Below, in pieces: positions 46,001-54,357 of a stretch of 64,000 nt of DNA. The stretch is taken from assembly GCA_018266555.1 (NCBI GenBank), contig JAFEAF010000011.1, forward strand, positions 1 to 64,000. The letters are read 5' to 3'. The notes under the pieces are model-generated. The model had not been told where the DNA came from. It made no database searches and saw only the letters and a list, made by a program, of their open reading frames with translations. Source of the DNA: Bacteroidota bacterium (GTDB lineage Bacteria > Bacteroidota > Bacteroidia > Chitinophagales > Chitinophagaceae). How positions within the stretch are numbered: position 1 is the stretch's first letter; each line of letters begins with the position of its first letter. The translations under genes and the position numbers were made by a program.

Positions 46001-46176
46001 GCATTGGTAGTAGTTCCCCGGGAAGTTCCTTTAATAAAAACAGAAACTCCGGATAGTGGGTTGCCATTATTGTCTTTAACAACCCCACTGACTGTTTTTT
46101 CCATCTGTGCAAACAACATCATGCTGCTGGCAAACAGGAACAAAAACGTCAACGTTAATCGCTTTTTCATTTTCAT
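43045..46176 (-). CDS. SusC/RagA-family TonB-dependent transporter
   Basis: 1043 residues. Signal peptide (about 1-23), carboxypeptidase-D-like domain (about 28-105, SGVVKDNNGNPLSGVSVFIK), plug with VTALGIQKQKKSLGYAVQEV and DDIASISVLKGPAAASLYGS, then a barrel ending INLSLGF. It imports ligand delivered by the downstream SusD partner. The plug carries the TALGIQKQ variant rather than GYGTQKR, marking a different SusC clade from the gene at 36505. It shares a minus-strand orientation with the ROK gene 74 bp upstream. Confidence 0.95.
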   Translation of the reverse strand: MKMKKRLTLTFLFLFASSMMLFAQMEKTVSGVVKDNNGNPLSGVSVFIKGTSRGTTTNANGIFSIDAKKGEILDFSMIGYKGTSVTVDDNNNVNIQMEVQATTGAEVIVTALGIQKQKKSLGYAVQEVKGQALVESRELNLVNDLSAKVSGLQVVRSGNGPGGSSQIILRGNNSFSGPSQPLIVVDGVPMDNSTGRVGIGSTNDFWNPSLDMGNGLSDINPDDIASISVLKGPAAASLYGSLGGNGVILITTKTGRKQPGLGVTVSSSVGFEGILTNPEMQNLYAQGSNGKYDSLSGSSWGPKINGQLVTDWSGKQVTLQPYNNVSNFFKNGTVSNQNISIQQKINSTSIYASYNRFDDKSMIPGAKLSRNNLTARALTKFGKNENWTLDTKVQFINATANNRSLEGQNGSIFATIYNLPRTLNILNFQNPLDQNGNMFWWQKGNGMNPYWAAQYNLNTDTRNRYILYATVKHDFTSWLSGEATAGADMYSTSTEAKLYAGSPGNLSGRYSLGKQTYQQTNYSGMLTAKKDNLFGKLGGSVMVGGNLMHWTNSAINIDAGTLQVPNLFSVTNSTGKPGVDQAFSQKKINSLYGAVELNYDGYLFLNGTFRNDWSSALANQNKSYFYPSVSLSYVFTDMMSSKGWNLPSWLSYGKLRATYAAAGSDLNPYELYNTYVIGTDPNNNTTASRNSILYDSTVRSQLIKSYEAGAELRFLNNKIGLDVSVYKSNAIRQLINLPMDPLSGYSAMKVNGGNVQNTGVEVTLDARILENPKSLNWTMGVNFSHNKNTVPSIYPGVNKYQLGGFDNIQVLAVAGQPFGEIYGSKLLRVTDSHDPNYGQLILTSNGLPKATTDITRLGNQQANALLGFSNSFSYKGFGLGILLDARIGGKIFSQTLDNMERSGTAAITVSGASRDSMIVQGVIPASGGGGYVSNTNKISTQQYWAAVAGAGNTGITEANLYDATNLRIRNIQLSYTLPKRILEKSFIQKAVVSLSCNNAWLISSHMHGLDPESVYATGTPAVGFENGSAPTTRTFYINLSLGF

Positions 46177-46250
46177 TGCAGTTTGATTTATAGTTTAAAA
46201 ATTTAGTGCCTATACTATTTAAAAGTTCATGCCTTCAAGTATCCGAAGGG

Positions 46251-47462
46251 TTACTTCATGTCAACTAACTTGTTTCGTTTTATATCCAATTGATCATAAT
46301 GTTCCATCACTAATGCAGCACCGCCGATCAGTTCGCCCTGGTAGCCTAATGATGAAATTTCAATTTCCGTATCCTCAGCAATTTTCGGTATGCAATGTTC
46401 GTTGATGGCTTGTTGGATTGGGGTAAGCCATAATTTTCCTGCTGCAGAACCCCGGCCGCTCAATACAATTAATTCCGGATTGATTAAATGAATGAGGATA
46501 GCCACACCTCTTCCTATATGATATGCTGCTTCTGATATTAATTCGATGGCAAACTGATCCCCTTTGAGAGCAGCACCCATGATGGCTTCAGAGGCTTCTT
46601 CTATACGATCTTTGGAAAGATTTTTCAGCATGGATAATTTTCCATCCTGCAAACCTTTAATGGCCTTTTCAACAATAACTACTAATGATGTTTCAGTTTC
46701 CAGGCATCCCGTTTTACCGCAACTGCACATTTTATGATTGGTGAATAATGGGATATGACTAAACTCACCGGCAAACCCGTTATATCCTCTGAATAATTCA
46801 CCCTTTAAAATCATCCCTAGACCTACACCCCAGCCTACATTGATGACCATAGCATTCTGTTTATTCCTTGCTGCACCAAATCGTAATTCTGCAAGAGCAA
46901 TTAAACTGGAGTCATTATCAATTAGGACCGGTATACCGGTTACAGATTCTATAGTCTCTACAATGCTGGTACCCCGGGCTGATTTCAAAAATGAATGATT
47001 AATTCCCTTCACGACATCAACAAATCCAGGCATTCCAATACCGATGCCGGCAATTTTTTCTTTATTTACATCTGAAGACTTAATAAATTCTTCAATCTCA
47101 AAAGCAAGTTGATCAAGTGCGCCGGGATTATTTGCCAGCGGTAATTCAATTTTTTTAACTTTTCCTACATATGCATTATTCAAATCCATAAGAACGATAC
47201 GGGTTATCATCTGATCCATGGATATGGATACCACATAAAGTTGATCATGCCTTAGTGAATATATTAATGGACGCCTGCCTCCGGTAGAGTTTGCAAATCC
47301 CGTTTCTGTTACAATCTCATCTTCGATAAGTTCATTCAGAACCCGTGCTGTCAACGGAATACTTTTACCAGTTAATACACTTAATTCGGCGCAAGAAAGT
47401 TCTCTGTTTAGATATAATTGTTTTACTAGATCCCTCTTATATGCAATTTGTTTTTCCTGCAC
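46251..47462 (-). CDS. ROK-family protein with N-terminal HTH (repressor or amino-sugar kinase)
   Basis: 403 residues. Winged HTH at about 8-70 (KQLYLNRELSCAELSVLTGK, TGGRRPLIY), then a ROK domain with GIGMPGFVD, VLIDNDSSLIALAELRFGAA, GEFSHIPL and the zinc motif CSCGKTGCLE. The HTH suggests a NagC/Mlc-type repressor. The intact ND and E-x-x-H motifs leave open kinase activity on GlcNAc or ManNAc, a step that the locus otherwise lacks. The start is GTG at 47462, chosen because no ATG lies near. Located upstream of the second susCD pair, on the same strand. Confidence 0.85.
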   Translation of the reverse strand: MQEKQIAYKRDLVKQLYLNRELSCAELSVLTGKSIPLTARVLNELIEDEIVTETGFANSTGGRRPLIYSLRHDQLYVVSISMDQMITRIVLMDLNNAYVGKVKKIELPLANNPGALDQLAFEIEEFIKSSDVNKEKIAGIGIGMPGFVDVVKGINHSFLKSARGTSIVETIESVTGIPVLIDNDSSLIALAELRFGAARNKQNAMVINVGWGVGLGMILKGELFRGYNGFAGEFSHIPLFTNHKMCSCGKTGCLETETSLVVIVEKAIKGLQDGKLSMLKNLSKDRIEEASEAIMGAALKGDQFAIELISEAAYHIGRGVAILIHLINPELIVLSGRGSAAGKLWLTPIQQAINEHCIPKIAEDTEIEISSLGYQGELIGGAALVMEHYDQLDIKRNKLVDMK

Positions 47463-48105
47463 TCTTTTGAATATTTTTGGCCAAGATATATTAACTTTTT
47501 AAAAAAAATATAAAAGTTTAAACATTTTTTATAATTAAAGATGTTGATTTTAAAAAAATAGAGCAACTATTGTATTTTACGCTATACATAAGCAATTATT
47601 TCTGAATATTTTAGCAAAAGAGAAAAGATATTTCTTCATACCTAACCGCATTTAAATATCTATTTCAAAGGAGTAAATTCGTTTAGGTGTAGAACTTCGA
47701 TCTCAGATTTTTACTTACTTTTCCAGCATTTTTTTACTTAAGATATTAGAATGTAATCCTGCTGGATCAAGTTTCTTCTTTTTATTCTTTCCGCTTAATT
47801 TTTAAAAATAGAATTGCCAGAAGTGACACATATTTTCAATATATTTTTGCATACCATTTATTGCATAACGGGAGTTACAAATATTTTGTCTGACTTATTC
47901 AAAACCCCCTCTATCAAATTTTTACAGTCAAAAAAAATTATTATGAATACGGGAGATACAAACTCCTTCGGAAATAGTTCAACTTAAATTAATTGGTGTC
48001 TTGTTTTCTAAAAGCTTTAACTAATGTTATTGGCTCGTTACATACAAATAATACAGTATTCTTTCGGCTCTTTTACGAGTCTCACTACTGAAACAAAAAT
48101 TAAAA
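47463..48105. other. Long AT-rich intergenic region, no gene seen
   Basis: No supported ORF. Near the ROK start are TTGGCCAA (47477-47484) and an AACTTTT/AAAAGTT inverted pair (47493-47499 with 47512-47518) that could be operator elements. The rest is AT-rich and should contain promoters for the divergent genes on either side. Confidence 0.4.
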
Positions 48106-48492
48106 ATGGCTATGAAACAATTATTAATGATCCTGATGATTACAATGGTATCCTTCGGGGCAACTGCACAGCATGGCTACGCAAGACATGGTGGATACCA
48201 CAGATCGCATGTAGTGGTTTCAGTAGTGAGACCGGTATATTATCCTCCTTATTTTTACGGGTACTATAATCCTTTTTATTATCCTTTCTATCCGGCTTAT
48301 CGCTATCCACATGAAACAAGACTGGAAGTTCAGATAGACGATATCCGTAATGACTACCAGGATAAGATTTGGTCGGCAAGACATGATAAAAGCCTGAGCA
48401 GGTCAAAAAGAAAAGAAACGGTGCATCAATTGAAGTTTGAAAGAGATCAGGCTATCAACCAGGCCAAGTTAGATTATTACAAGTCCCGTTAA
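48106..48492 (+). CDS. Small secreted Tyr/Pro-rich protein, unknown function
   Basis: 128 residues with a signal peptide (about 1-21, ending GATAQ). Residues 22-67 are rich in His, Tyr and Pro (YYPPYFYGYYNPFYYPFYPA), followed by a charged helical tail (about 70-128) with repeated Asp/Lys/Arg and DDIRNDYQDKIW. Similar short proteins are frequent in Chitinophagaceae; no function is known to me. Either of two adjacent ATGs (48106 or 48112) could be the start. Ends in a strong terminator, so single-gene unit. Confidence 0.75.
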   Translation: MAMKQLLMILMITMVSFGATAQHGYARHGGYHRSHVVVSVVRPVYYPPYFYGYYNPFYYPFYPAYRYPHETRLEVQIDDIRNDYQDKIWSARHDKSLSRSKRKETVHQLKFERDQAINQAKLDYYKSR

Positions 48493-48510
48493 TAAAAAAC
48501 TATATGCGGC

Positions 48511-48540
48511 AAAGCTCTGTAAAAGTTACAGGGCTTTTTT
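48511..48540 (+). terminator. Rho-independent terminator after the secreted protein gene
   Basis: AAAGCTCTGTAA (48511-48522) pairs with TTACAGGGCTTT (48526-48537), with one G-T pair, followed by T residues. Confidence 0.85.
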
Positions 48541-48590
48541 ATTAAGCAGATATTGATTTTTTTGAGATTTCAATTCCTCTTTAATTTTTC

Positions 48591-48598
48591 TATCTTTA
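48591..48598 (+). promoter_or_regulatory. -7 promoter box of the K+ channel gene
   Basis: TATCTTTA matches seven of eight bases of TAnnTTTG and lies 19 nt before the ATG. No clear -33 TTG. Confidence 0.35.
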
Positions 48599-48617
48599 GC
48601 TGGTACAAATTCCACGA

Positions 48618-49463
48618 ATGCTTCACGCAACCAAAAAGAAAGTTCACAGCCTGCTGCATCCTGAAATAGTTGGCGATAGTCATTGGGACCGCATCATAAA
48701 TATTTTCATTATTGTACTAATCATCCTGAATGTTGCTGCAATAATGCTGGAAACGGTACCATCAATATATCAGCCCTTTCATCGGTTTTTTCATGACTTC
48801 GACGTAATTTCTGTAATTATTTTTACCATTGAATACATTCTGAGAGTTTGGAGTTGTAACCACGACCCCCGTTACAACCATAGCATTTATGGCCGCTTGC
48901 GTTATATGCTAACACCCGCCGCTTTAATTGACCTGATTGCCATTTTACCTTTCTATATTTTTCTCTTTGTGCCTGTTGGAGCAAGGAGTATAGGATCTGA
49001 TTTCAGGTTAATTCGCATCCTGCGTTTATTAAGATTTTTCCGATTGTTCCGCCTTACAGCTTATACAAAATCCACCAAGCTGGTGATGAATGTTTTCAGA
49101 ACGAGGTTTCATGATCTAGTACTCGCATTTATATTGACATCCTTTTTAATTATCATCGCATCCTGCATGGTCTATTTTGCCGAACATGAAGCGCAGCCGG
49201 ATAAATTTTCAAGCATCCCCGCTACTCTTTATTGGGGTGTGATAACACTTACAACCGTCGGTTATGGCGATATGTATCCTTTAACCATTCTCGGAAAAAT
49301 TTTCACCGTGATGATTTTGTTAGCGGGTGTTGCACTGCTGGCTTTACCTGCCGGTATCATAACCAGTGGCTTTATAGAAGAAACCCGCAAAACCAGAAAG
49401 CAGAAAGTATGTCCACATTGCGGCAAACCATTAAATGATCACGAAGACCATACTAATAAATAG
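48618..49463 (+). CDS. Voltage-gated potassium channel with C-terminal zinc-finger-like tail
   Basis: 281 residues. Six membrane segments: S1 (about 27-47), S2 (61-79), S3 (100-118), S4 (129-147, arginines spaced in FRLIRILRLLRFFRLFRL), S5 (165-187) and S6 (225-252). The selectivity filter TTVGYGD is at 212-218. This is the Kv-type fold as in KvAP. Odd feature: the cytoplasmic tail carries CPHC (265-268) and HEDH (275-278), spaced C-x2-C-x6-H-x2-H, which could bind zinc. Inner membrane. Single gene, with a terminator hairpin after it shared with the convergent amidohydrolase. Confidence 0.94.
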   Translation: MLHATKKKVHSLLHPEIVGDSHWDRIINIFIIVLIILNVAAIMLETVPSIYQPFHRFFHDFDVISVIIFTIEYILRVWSCNHDPRYNHSIYGRLRYMLTPAALIDLIAILPFYIFLFVPVGARSIGSDFRLIRILRLLRFFRLFRLTAYTKSTKLVMNVFRTRFHDLVLAFILTSFLIIIASCMVYFAEHEAQPDKFSSIPATLYWGVITLTTVGYGDMYPLTILGKIFTVMILLAGVALLALPAGIITSGFIEETRKTRKQKVCPHCGKPLNDHEDHTNK

Positions 49464-49473
49464 GAAATAAAAA

Positions 49474-49495
49474 GCCGGGCAATTGTTCACCCGGC
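49474..49495. terminator. Bidirectional terminator
   Basis: GCCGGG (49474-49479) and CCCGGC (49490-49495) form the stem. On the minus strand it is followed by TTTTTATTT; on the plus strand by a shorter T run. It lies between the convergent channel and amidohydrolase genes. Confidence 0.7.
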
Positions 49496-49535
49496 CTTTA
49501 CAAAGTTTCTGAATTCTATTTTTGACTCCTGATTT

Positions 49536-50873
49536 TCAATTTTTATTTTCTGTCAATCCATACTTATGCATATACCTGTCATAAAGCTGAGTTTGCTTGT
49601 TTTCTAAACTGACTTTTCTTCCCTGAATAAAAGCATCGGTGATTATACTGGTACGCATATCCAGGATATCCCCTTTGCTGATTACAATATTTGCATCTTT
49701 GCCTGCTTCAATACTGCCGGTATGATCATCAATTCCTAATATTTTTGCAGCATCCAAAGTAATTGCCTGTAAAGCTTCCTCCTTGCTCAGCCCATAAGCA
49801 ACTGCCTGCCCTGCATTGAAAGGTAAATTGCGGTAACGGGCTTCTTGAAAATCATCATTCAGACAAAACTGAACACCTGCTTTTTTCAGCAGGTACGGAG
49901 TTTTGAATGGTTGATCCACATCATCATCTTCCAATGTTGGCAGATTGAATTCACGGTTCAAGATCACCGCAATGTTGTTTTGCTTTAACAGATCTGCAAT
50001 TTGCCAGCTCTCGCTCCCGCCAACAATCACTACATTAAATCCAAATTCTTTTGCAAAGTCAATAGCCACCAGCATTTGTTTTACCTGGTCGCAATGCACA
50101 TAAAATTTTTGTTTTTTATCAAACAAGCCTTTCAGCGCTTCAAATTTCAAATTGGTTTCTTTACGTGATGATTCGCCGAAATAGGCTTTAGCTTCCCTGA
50201 AAAATTTTTTCACATCATCTATTTTATTCAAAGCATCTTTTATCGGATCAGTTCCCGCACCGGCTCCCTGCTGAAACATACCCGTGAATCCGCCAAATCG
50301 TCCCCGACCGGAACGAATCAGCAAACTCGGCATATTGAAATGAATACCTATATCCATTTTATAAGCTGCATCTTCCCAGTTCCATGCATCTAATTGAACA
50401 ATTGTAGAAGAACCGGGAAGCATTCCACCCAAGGGAACCACGTTAGCTAATAAAATACCATTTGCACGAAGTGTTCCAATAATCCTGGAATCTGAATTGT
50501 ATGCCACAATAGAGCGAATATTGGTATTCCAGTCACCCAGTTCTGCAAAGTCATTGCTTCCTCTTACTGCATTGCCTGCAATTTCCCGGAGACCAAGATC
50601 AGTGTTTGGCAGAATGAGGCCGGGATAAACTTGCTGCCCTTTTGCATCAATCACATTACCGGATGCAGTAATACCAGGGCCAACCTTGGTTATTTTTCCA
50701 TCTTTTATTTCGATAGTACCATTATCAATCACCTGCCCGTTGCCCACATGTATGGTGGCATTGGTGATATATAAAATTCCTTTCTGTTGTGGCGCCGGAT
50801 ACACATCATCCTGCGCTTTCACTAATGCAGTGAAAAACAAAAAAGATAATATTGTGAGAAATACTTTTTTCAT
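49536..50873 (-). CDS. Secreted amidohydrolase-family protein (atypical metal site)
   Basis: 445 residues with a signal peptide (about 1-20). Amidohydrolase fold: N-terminal beta-sandwich with LYITNATIHVGNGQVIDNGT and IEIKDGKITKVGPG, then a barrel and a C-terminal GSIEAGKDANIVISKGD. The usual metal-binding HxH after the first strand is missing (GLILPNTDLGLREIAGN), so catalysis by the standard route is doubtful. It follows a larger amidohydrolase gene by 11 bp, forming a two-gene unit. The pair may act together, possibly as a heteromer, on an envelope substrate. Function unknown. Confidence 0.85.
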   Translation of the reverse strand: MKKVFLTILSFLFFTALVKAQDDVYPAPQQKGILYITNATIHVGNGQVIDNGTIEIKDGKITKVGPGITASGNVIDAKGQQVYPGLILPNTDLGLREIAGNAVRGSNDFAELGDWNTNIRSIVAYNSDSRIIGTLRANGILLANVVPLGGMLPGSSTIVQLDAWNWEDAAYKMDIGIHFNMPSLLIRSGRGRFGGFTGMFQQGAGAGTDPIKDALNKIDDVKKFFREAKAYFGESSRKETNLKFEALKGLFDKKQKFYVHCDQVKQMLVAIDFAKEFGFNVVIVGGSESWQIADLLKQNNIAVILNREFNLPTLEDDDVDQPFKTPYLLKKAGVQFCLNDDFQEARYRNLPFNAGQAVAYGLSKEEALQAITLDAAKILGIDDHTGSIEAGKDANIVISKGDILDMRTSIITDAFIQGRKVSLENKQTQLYDRYMHKYGLTENKN

Positions 50874-50884
50874 TGTAATCTGTT

Positions 50885-53800
50885 TTATTGATTTTGATTT
50901 AAGATGTCATCGTAGCTACCTGTTTCCAAGAGTCCTTTTTGATGATCAACATCATCTTCACAATGCAGGATCACCTGGAGGCTTGGCCTGGCTGCTGTCA
51001 TTGCTCCGGGATTTGTTCTTCCTTCTGCAATCATTTTTTGAATCAGCCTATTTCTTTCAGAAGCAATTTCTTTACGTAATTTCAAATCATGTTGCCTGTC
51101 GAAATAGATTGTGCCATCTATGATGGTGTAAAGCGCCACAGCATAAACACTCAAAGGATTATCACTCCATAATACAAGGTCGGCATCTTTTCCAACTTTA
51201 ATACTACCCACTTTATTTTCTACATGCAAAGCTTTTGCAGGATTGAGTGTTACCATTTTAAAGGCATCCTCTTCACTCATTCCTCCATACTTCACACTCT
51301 TTGCAGCTTCCTGGTTCAGGCGGCGGGCCATTTCAGCATCATCGGAATTAATACATACATTCAATCCCATTTTTTGCATGATTGTGGCATTGTATGGAAT
51401 GGCATCCTGTACTTCCAACTTATATGCCCACCAATCTGAGAAAGTAGAAGCATTGGAACCGTGAACTTTCAATTTATCTGCTACCTTATAGCCTTCGAGG
51501 ATATGAGTAAATGTATTGACTTTGAAACCGAATTTTTCAGCTACTCTCATTAACTCGGTGATCTCACTTTGTACATAAGAGTGGCAGGTGATAAAACGTT
51601 TTTTATTCATGATCTCCACCAGGGCATCCAGTTCCAGGTTTCTTCTTGTAGCAGCCGGTAAAGCCTTCAATTGATTTTCGTAATCTTTTGCTCTAGTAAA
51701 AGCATCCATTTGCACTTCCTCCACGCCCATTCTTGTATCCGGATAACGGGTATTACCTTGTGATGAAGCGGTACGTTTTACATTTTCACCCAAAGCAAAT
51801 TTGATGAACGGATCCGCACCTTTGAATTTCAGATCTTCATCATTTACCCCCCAACGGAGTTTTATCAATTGCGTTTGCCCGCCGATGGTATTAGCAGAGC
51901 CATGTAAGATATGTGCAGTTGTTACACCGCCGCTCAATTCCCTGTATATATTTATGTCTTCGGGGTTCAGGTTATCTGCAATACGAACTTCCGATGTTAC
52001 TGATGCTGCACCTTCATTGATGGAAAAAGCAGCAATATGTGAATGCTCATCAATAATACCCGGTGTTAAATTTTTACCGGTTCCATCTATCACCCGTGCC
52101 GAAGCATCTGACAAATTTTTTCCAACCTGTGCAATCTTCCCGTTTTTCACCAACACATCAGCATTTTTTAATATGCCCTCTTTTTCATTGGTCCAAACGG
52201 TTGCATTTTTAATAAGAATAGTTTCTTGTTTTGGCAAAGTATCCCATCCATAAGCTCCGAAAGGATAATCCACTTTTCCTAAGCGTAAAGGGAATTTTCT
52301 ATGTGAAGAAGTATCGGCTTCATTTTGGGATGCTTTCACCAAAGTAGCAGACCATAACACAGCATTCCCTGCAGAATCTTCTCCATTACCCTGCCAGATA
52401 TCACCATTATTAACACCACTCAACCTGAAACCGGCATTTCCACGACCACCTCTTCCTCCTTGAAATCCACCATTAGGAAAACCACCTCCATTTCCTCCAG
52501 GCCGGCGTGCAGGTGTTGTCGAAAAACTCAATTTGATTAATTTGCCATCATAACTGAGTTTAGCGGTCAATGTATCATTTCCCGAAAGAATATTGGCAGC
52601 ATTGGCACTCTTTACATCCAAAGTAAAATTCCTGGGGCCATTTGTTTCATTGATCACTAAATTATATTGCCCTTTCACATCATTCCACAAATCTTCTTTC
52701 ACTTCATATTTTTCACCCTGAACCCAGTTTTCTATGATTGAAGTTTTTTCGTTGAAGAGTGGTCCGTTAGTAATCAGGAAATTTGCCAGCTTACCCTGAT
52801 CCAAACTTCCCACTTTGTCATAAACACCGAGCCAGGTAGCAGGAGTTTTTGTCAAAGCATCAAATGCTTTGGCTTCACTCAATCCGTATTCAATGGCCTT
52901 GCGAAGATTAGTCCAGAATTGTTTGACATCACGCAAGTCAGCGCTGGTAAGACAGAAGGGAATATTTGCTTTTTCCACTACACCGGGATTAGTAGGTGCC
53001 AACTCCCAATTTTTCATATCCCGCAAGGAAACAAATCTTGCATCATTGGGGTCTTCCACATCTTGAGCCTGTGGAAAATTAAGAGATAGAATTAATGGAG
53101 CTTTAGTGGCTACAATGTCATTGATACGCTGATAGTCATCGCCACCCGTTTTAATAATATACTGCACGCCAAATTCATCCCCGATACGATCTGCCCGGAT
53201 CACACTCCATTTGTCTGATGCATCAAATACCTGGGGAAGGCTTTGGTTGTCATTCCATGCCTGCAAACTCAGGTTCACTCCTTCTTTTGCAGGATTCGTT
53301 TTATACCATTGGCCATCGAGATAAGTTTGTCGAAGCAAGGCTACACTTCCCATCATAGAGCTCGGATAGCTCTGTGTAGATGTTCCTTTGCTAAAAGAAT
53401 AATTAGCTGTAGCTTTTTGTTTAACGATCACCAGATTTTCTTTTAAATCGGAAAGCGTAACGAAAGCGCCGGTACCTCTTGCGATCCCATCTTTATCTAA
53501 TGTGAGTACTGAGCCAAATCCAACATCACGCAGGGTTTTGGCTTTAGCCGGATCAGTAGCAAAAACTTCTGAAGCATTGAACTGGCTTCTGATTGCCTGG
53601 TTCCAACCATACGCTCCTTTTGTGTTGGTAGCAAACTGCTGCTGGAAAAAGCCTCCAAATCCTCTTGTGGTTCCGGAAGTAGTTTCCCTGGTCGGCATCC
53701 CATAATCAGTATAAATATCAACCAGGGAGGGATAAATGTATTTACCCGAACAATTCACTACTACGGCATCAGAAGGAATCGTTACGGAAGTTCCAACTGC

Positions 53801-54010
53801 AGTTATTTTTCCTTCACGAATAATGAGTGTGGCATTACTCAGGGTTGTTTGCCCGTCTTTTACAATAGTGGCATTGGTAAAGGCATAACAACCTGTTCGT
53901 GGATCAGCCACTCCATTGACGGGAAATGTTTGCTGTGCCAGTACTACTGTAGCAATGCAAAGCATTGACAGCATAAGACAGGGCCTCAGCAGAAGTTTCG
54001 TTTTTCTCAT
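50885..54010 (-). CDS. Secreted tandem amidohydrolase protein
   Basis: 1041 residues with a signal peptide (about 1-25). It contains two amidohydrolase-like halves. The N-terminal half (about 30-440) has the N-terminal beta-sandwich and GSLDQGKLANFLITNG but lacks HxH (YIYPSLVDIYTDYGMP), so it is degenerate. A Gly-rich linker (about 500-530) follows. The C-terminal half (about 600-1010) keeps metal ligands: DEHSHIAAF, FITCHSYVQS, FTHILEGY and NSDDAEM, with GSIKVGKDADLVLWSDNP. Periplasmic or surface hydrolase of cyclic amides or peptides; substrate unknown. First gene of a two-gene unit. Confidence 0.88.
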   Translation of the reverse strand: MRKTKLLLRPCLMLSMLCIATVVLAQQTFPVNGVADPRTGCYAFTNATIVKDGQTTLSNATLIIREGKITAVGTSVTIPSDAVVVNCSGKYIYPSLVDIYTDYGMPTRETTSGTTRGFGGFFQQQFATNTKGAYGWNQAIRSQFNASEVFATDPAKAKTLRDVGFGSVLTLDKDGIARGTGAFVTLSDLKENLVIVKQKATANYSFSKGTSTQSYPSSMMGSVALLRQTYLDGQWYKTNPAKEGVNLSLQAWNDNQSLPQVFDASDKWSVIRADRIGDEFGVQYIIKTGGDDYQRINDIVATKAPLILSLNFPQAQDVEDPNDARFVSLRDMKNWELAPTNPGVVEKANIPFCLTSADLRDVKQFWTNLRKAIEYGLSEAKAFDALTKTPATWLGVYDKVGSLDQGKLANFLITNGPLFNEKTSIIENWVQGEKYEVKEDLWNDVKGQYNLVINETNGPRNFTLDVKSANAANILSGNDTLTAKLSYDGKLIKLSFSTTPARRPGGNGGGFPNGGFQGGRGGRGNAGFRLSGVNNGDIWQGNGEDSAGNAVLWSATLVKASQNEADTSSHRKFPLRLGKVDYPFGAYGWDTLPKQETILIKNATVWTNEKEGILKNADVLVKNGKIAQVGKNLSDASARVIDGTGKNLTPGIIDEHSHIAAFSINEGAASVTSEVRIADNLNPEDINIYRELSGGVTTAHILHGSANTIGGQTQLIKLRWGVNDEDLKFKGADPFIKFALGENVKRTASSQGNTRYPDTRMGVEEVQMDAFTRAKDYENQLKALPAATRRNLELDALVEIMNKKRFITCHSYVQSEITELMRVAEKFGFKVNTFTHILEGYKVADKLKVHGSNASTFSDWWAYKLEVQDAIPYNATIMQKMGLNVCINSDDAEMARRLNQEAAKSVKYGGMSEEDAFKMVTLNPAKALHVENKVGSIKVGKDADLVLWSDNPLSVYAVALYTIIDGTIYFDRQHDLKLRKEIASERNRLIQKMIAEGRTNPGAMTAARPSLQVILHCEDDVDHQKGLLETGSYDDILNQNQ

Positions 54011-54311
54011 GAAATAATAGTTTTAGGTGTGATAATAGATATTAAAAAATACTCATCGGAAAGAGTGAGCCGAATATAAAGCAAATGTGTAATAGTAAAA
54101 ACAAAAATTGATGAATGACTTATGATATAAAATAAAATCATGATACACGACATATCCATCGTAAAACAAACCGTGGCTGTGTAACCGGAATGGAAGAAAT
54201 GTATGCTAAACCTACTAGAATTTGCAGGCTTCAAAAAAAAAATTGGCAGACCTCAATATAACCAGCCTCCTGGGAAATTTGAGAAATACTCATTCTAAAT
54301 CAATACTGAAG
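54011..54311. other. Intergenic region between divergent amidohydrolase and deoC genes
   Basis: AT-rich, with no supported ORF. It contains promoter sequence for both neighbours; the deoC promoter is listed separately. Confidence 0.35.
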
Positions 54312-54339
54312 TTGAATGATAGGAAGTTTATTAATTTTG
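54312..54339 (+). promoter_or_regulatory. Promoter of deoC
   Basis: TTG (54312-54314), 17 nt, then TAATTTTG (54332-54339), an exact TAnnTTTG. The ATG at 54358 lies 18 nt on; an upstream ATG at 54316 would lie inside this promoter. Confidence 0.6.
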
Positions 54340-54357
54340 GTAAAATTGAAAACGGAT

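Noticed and set aside
46177-46250. Copy of the susC operator palindrome before the second susC
   Set aside because: ATAGT/ACTAT pieces resemble the first susC upstream region, but the 17-bp palindrome is absent.
54316-54357. Earlier ATG for deoC adding 14 residues
   Set aside because: It lies within the promoter (between the -33 TTG and the -7 box) and the extra residues do not fit the family N-terminus.
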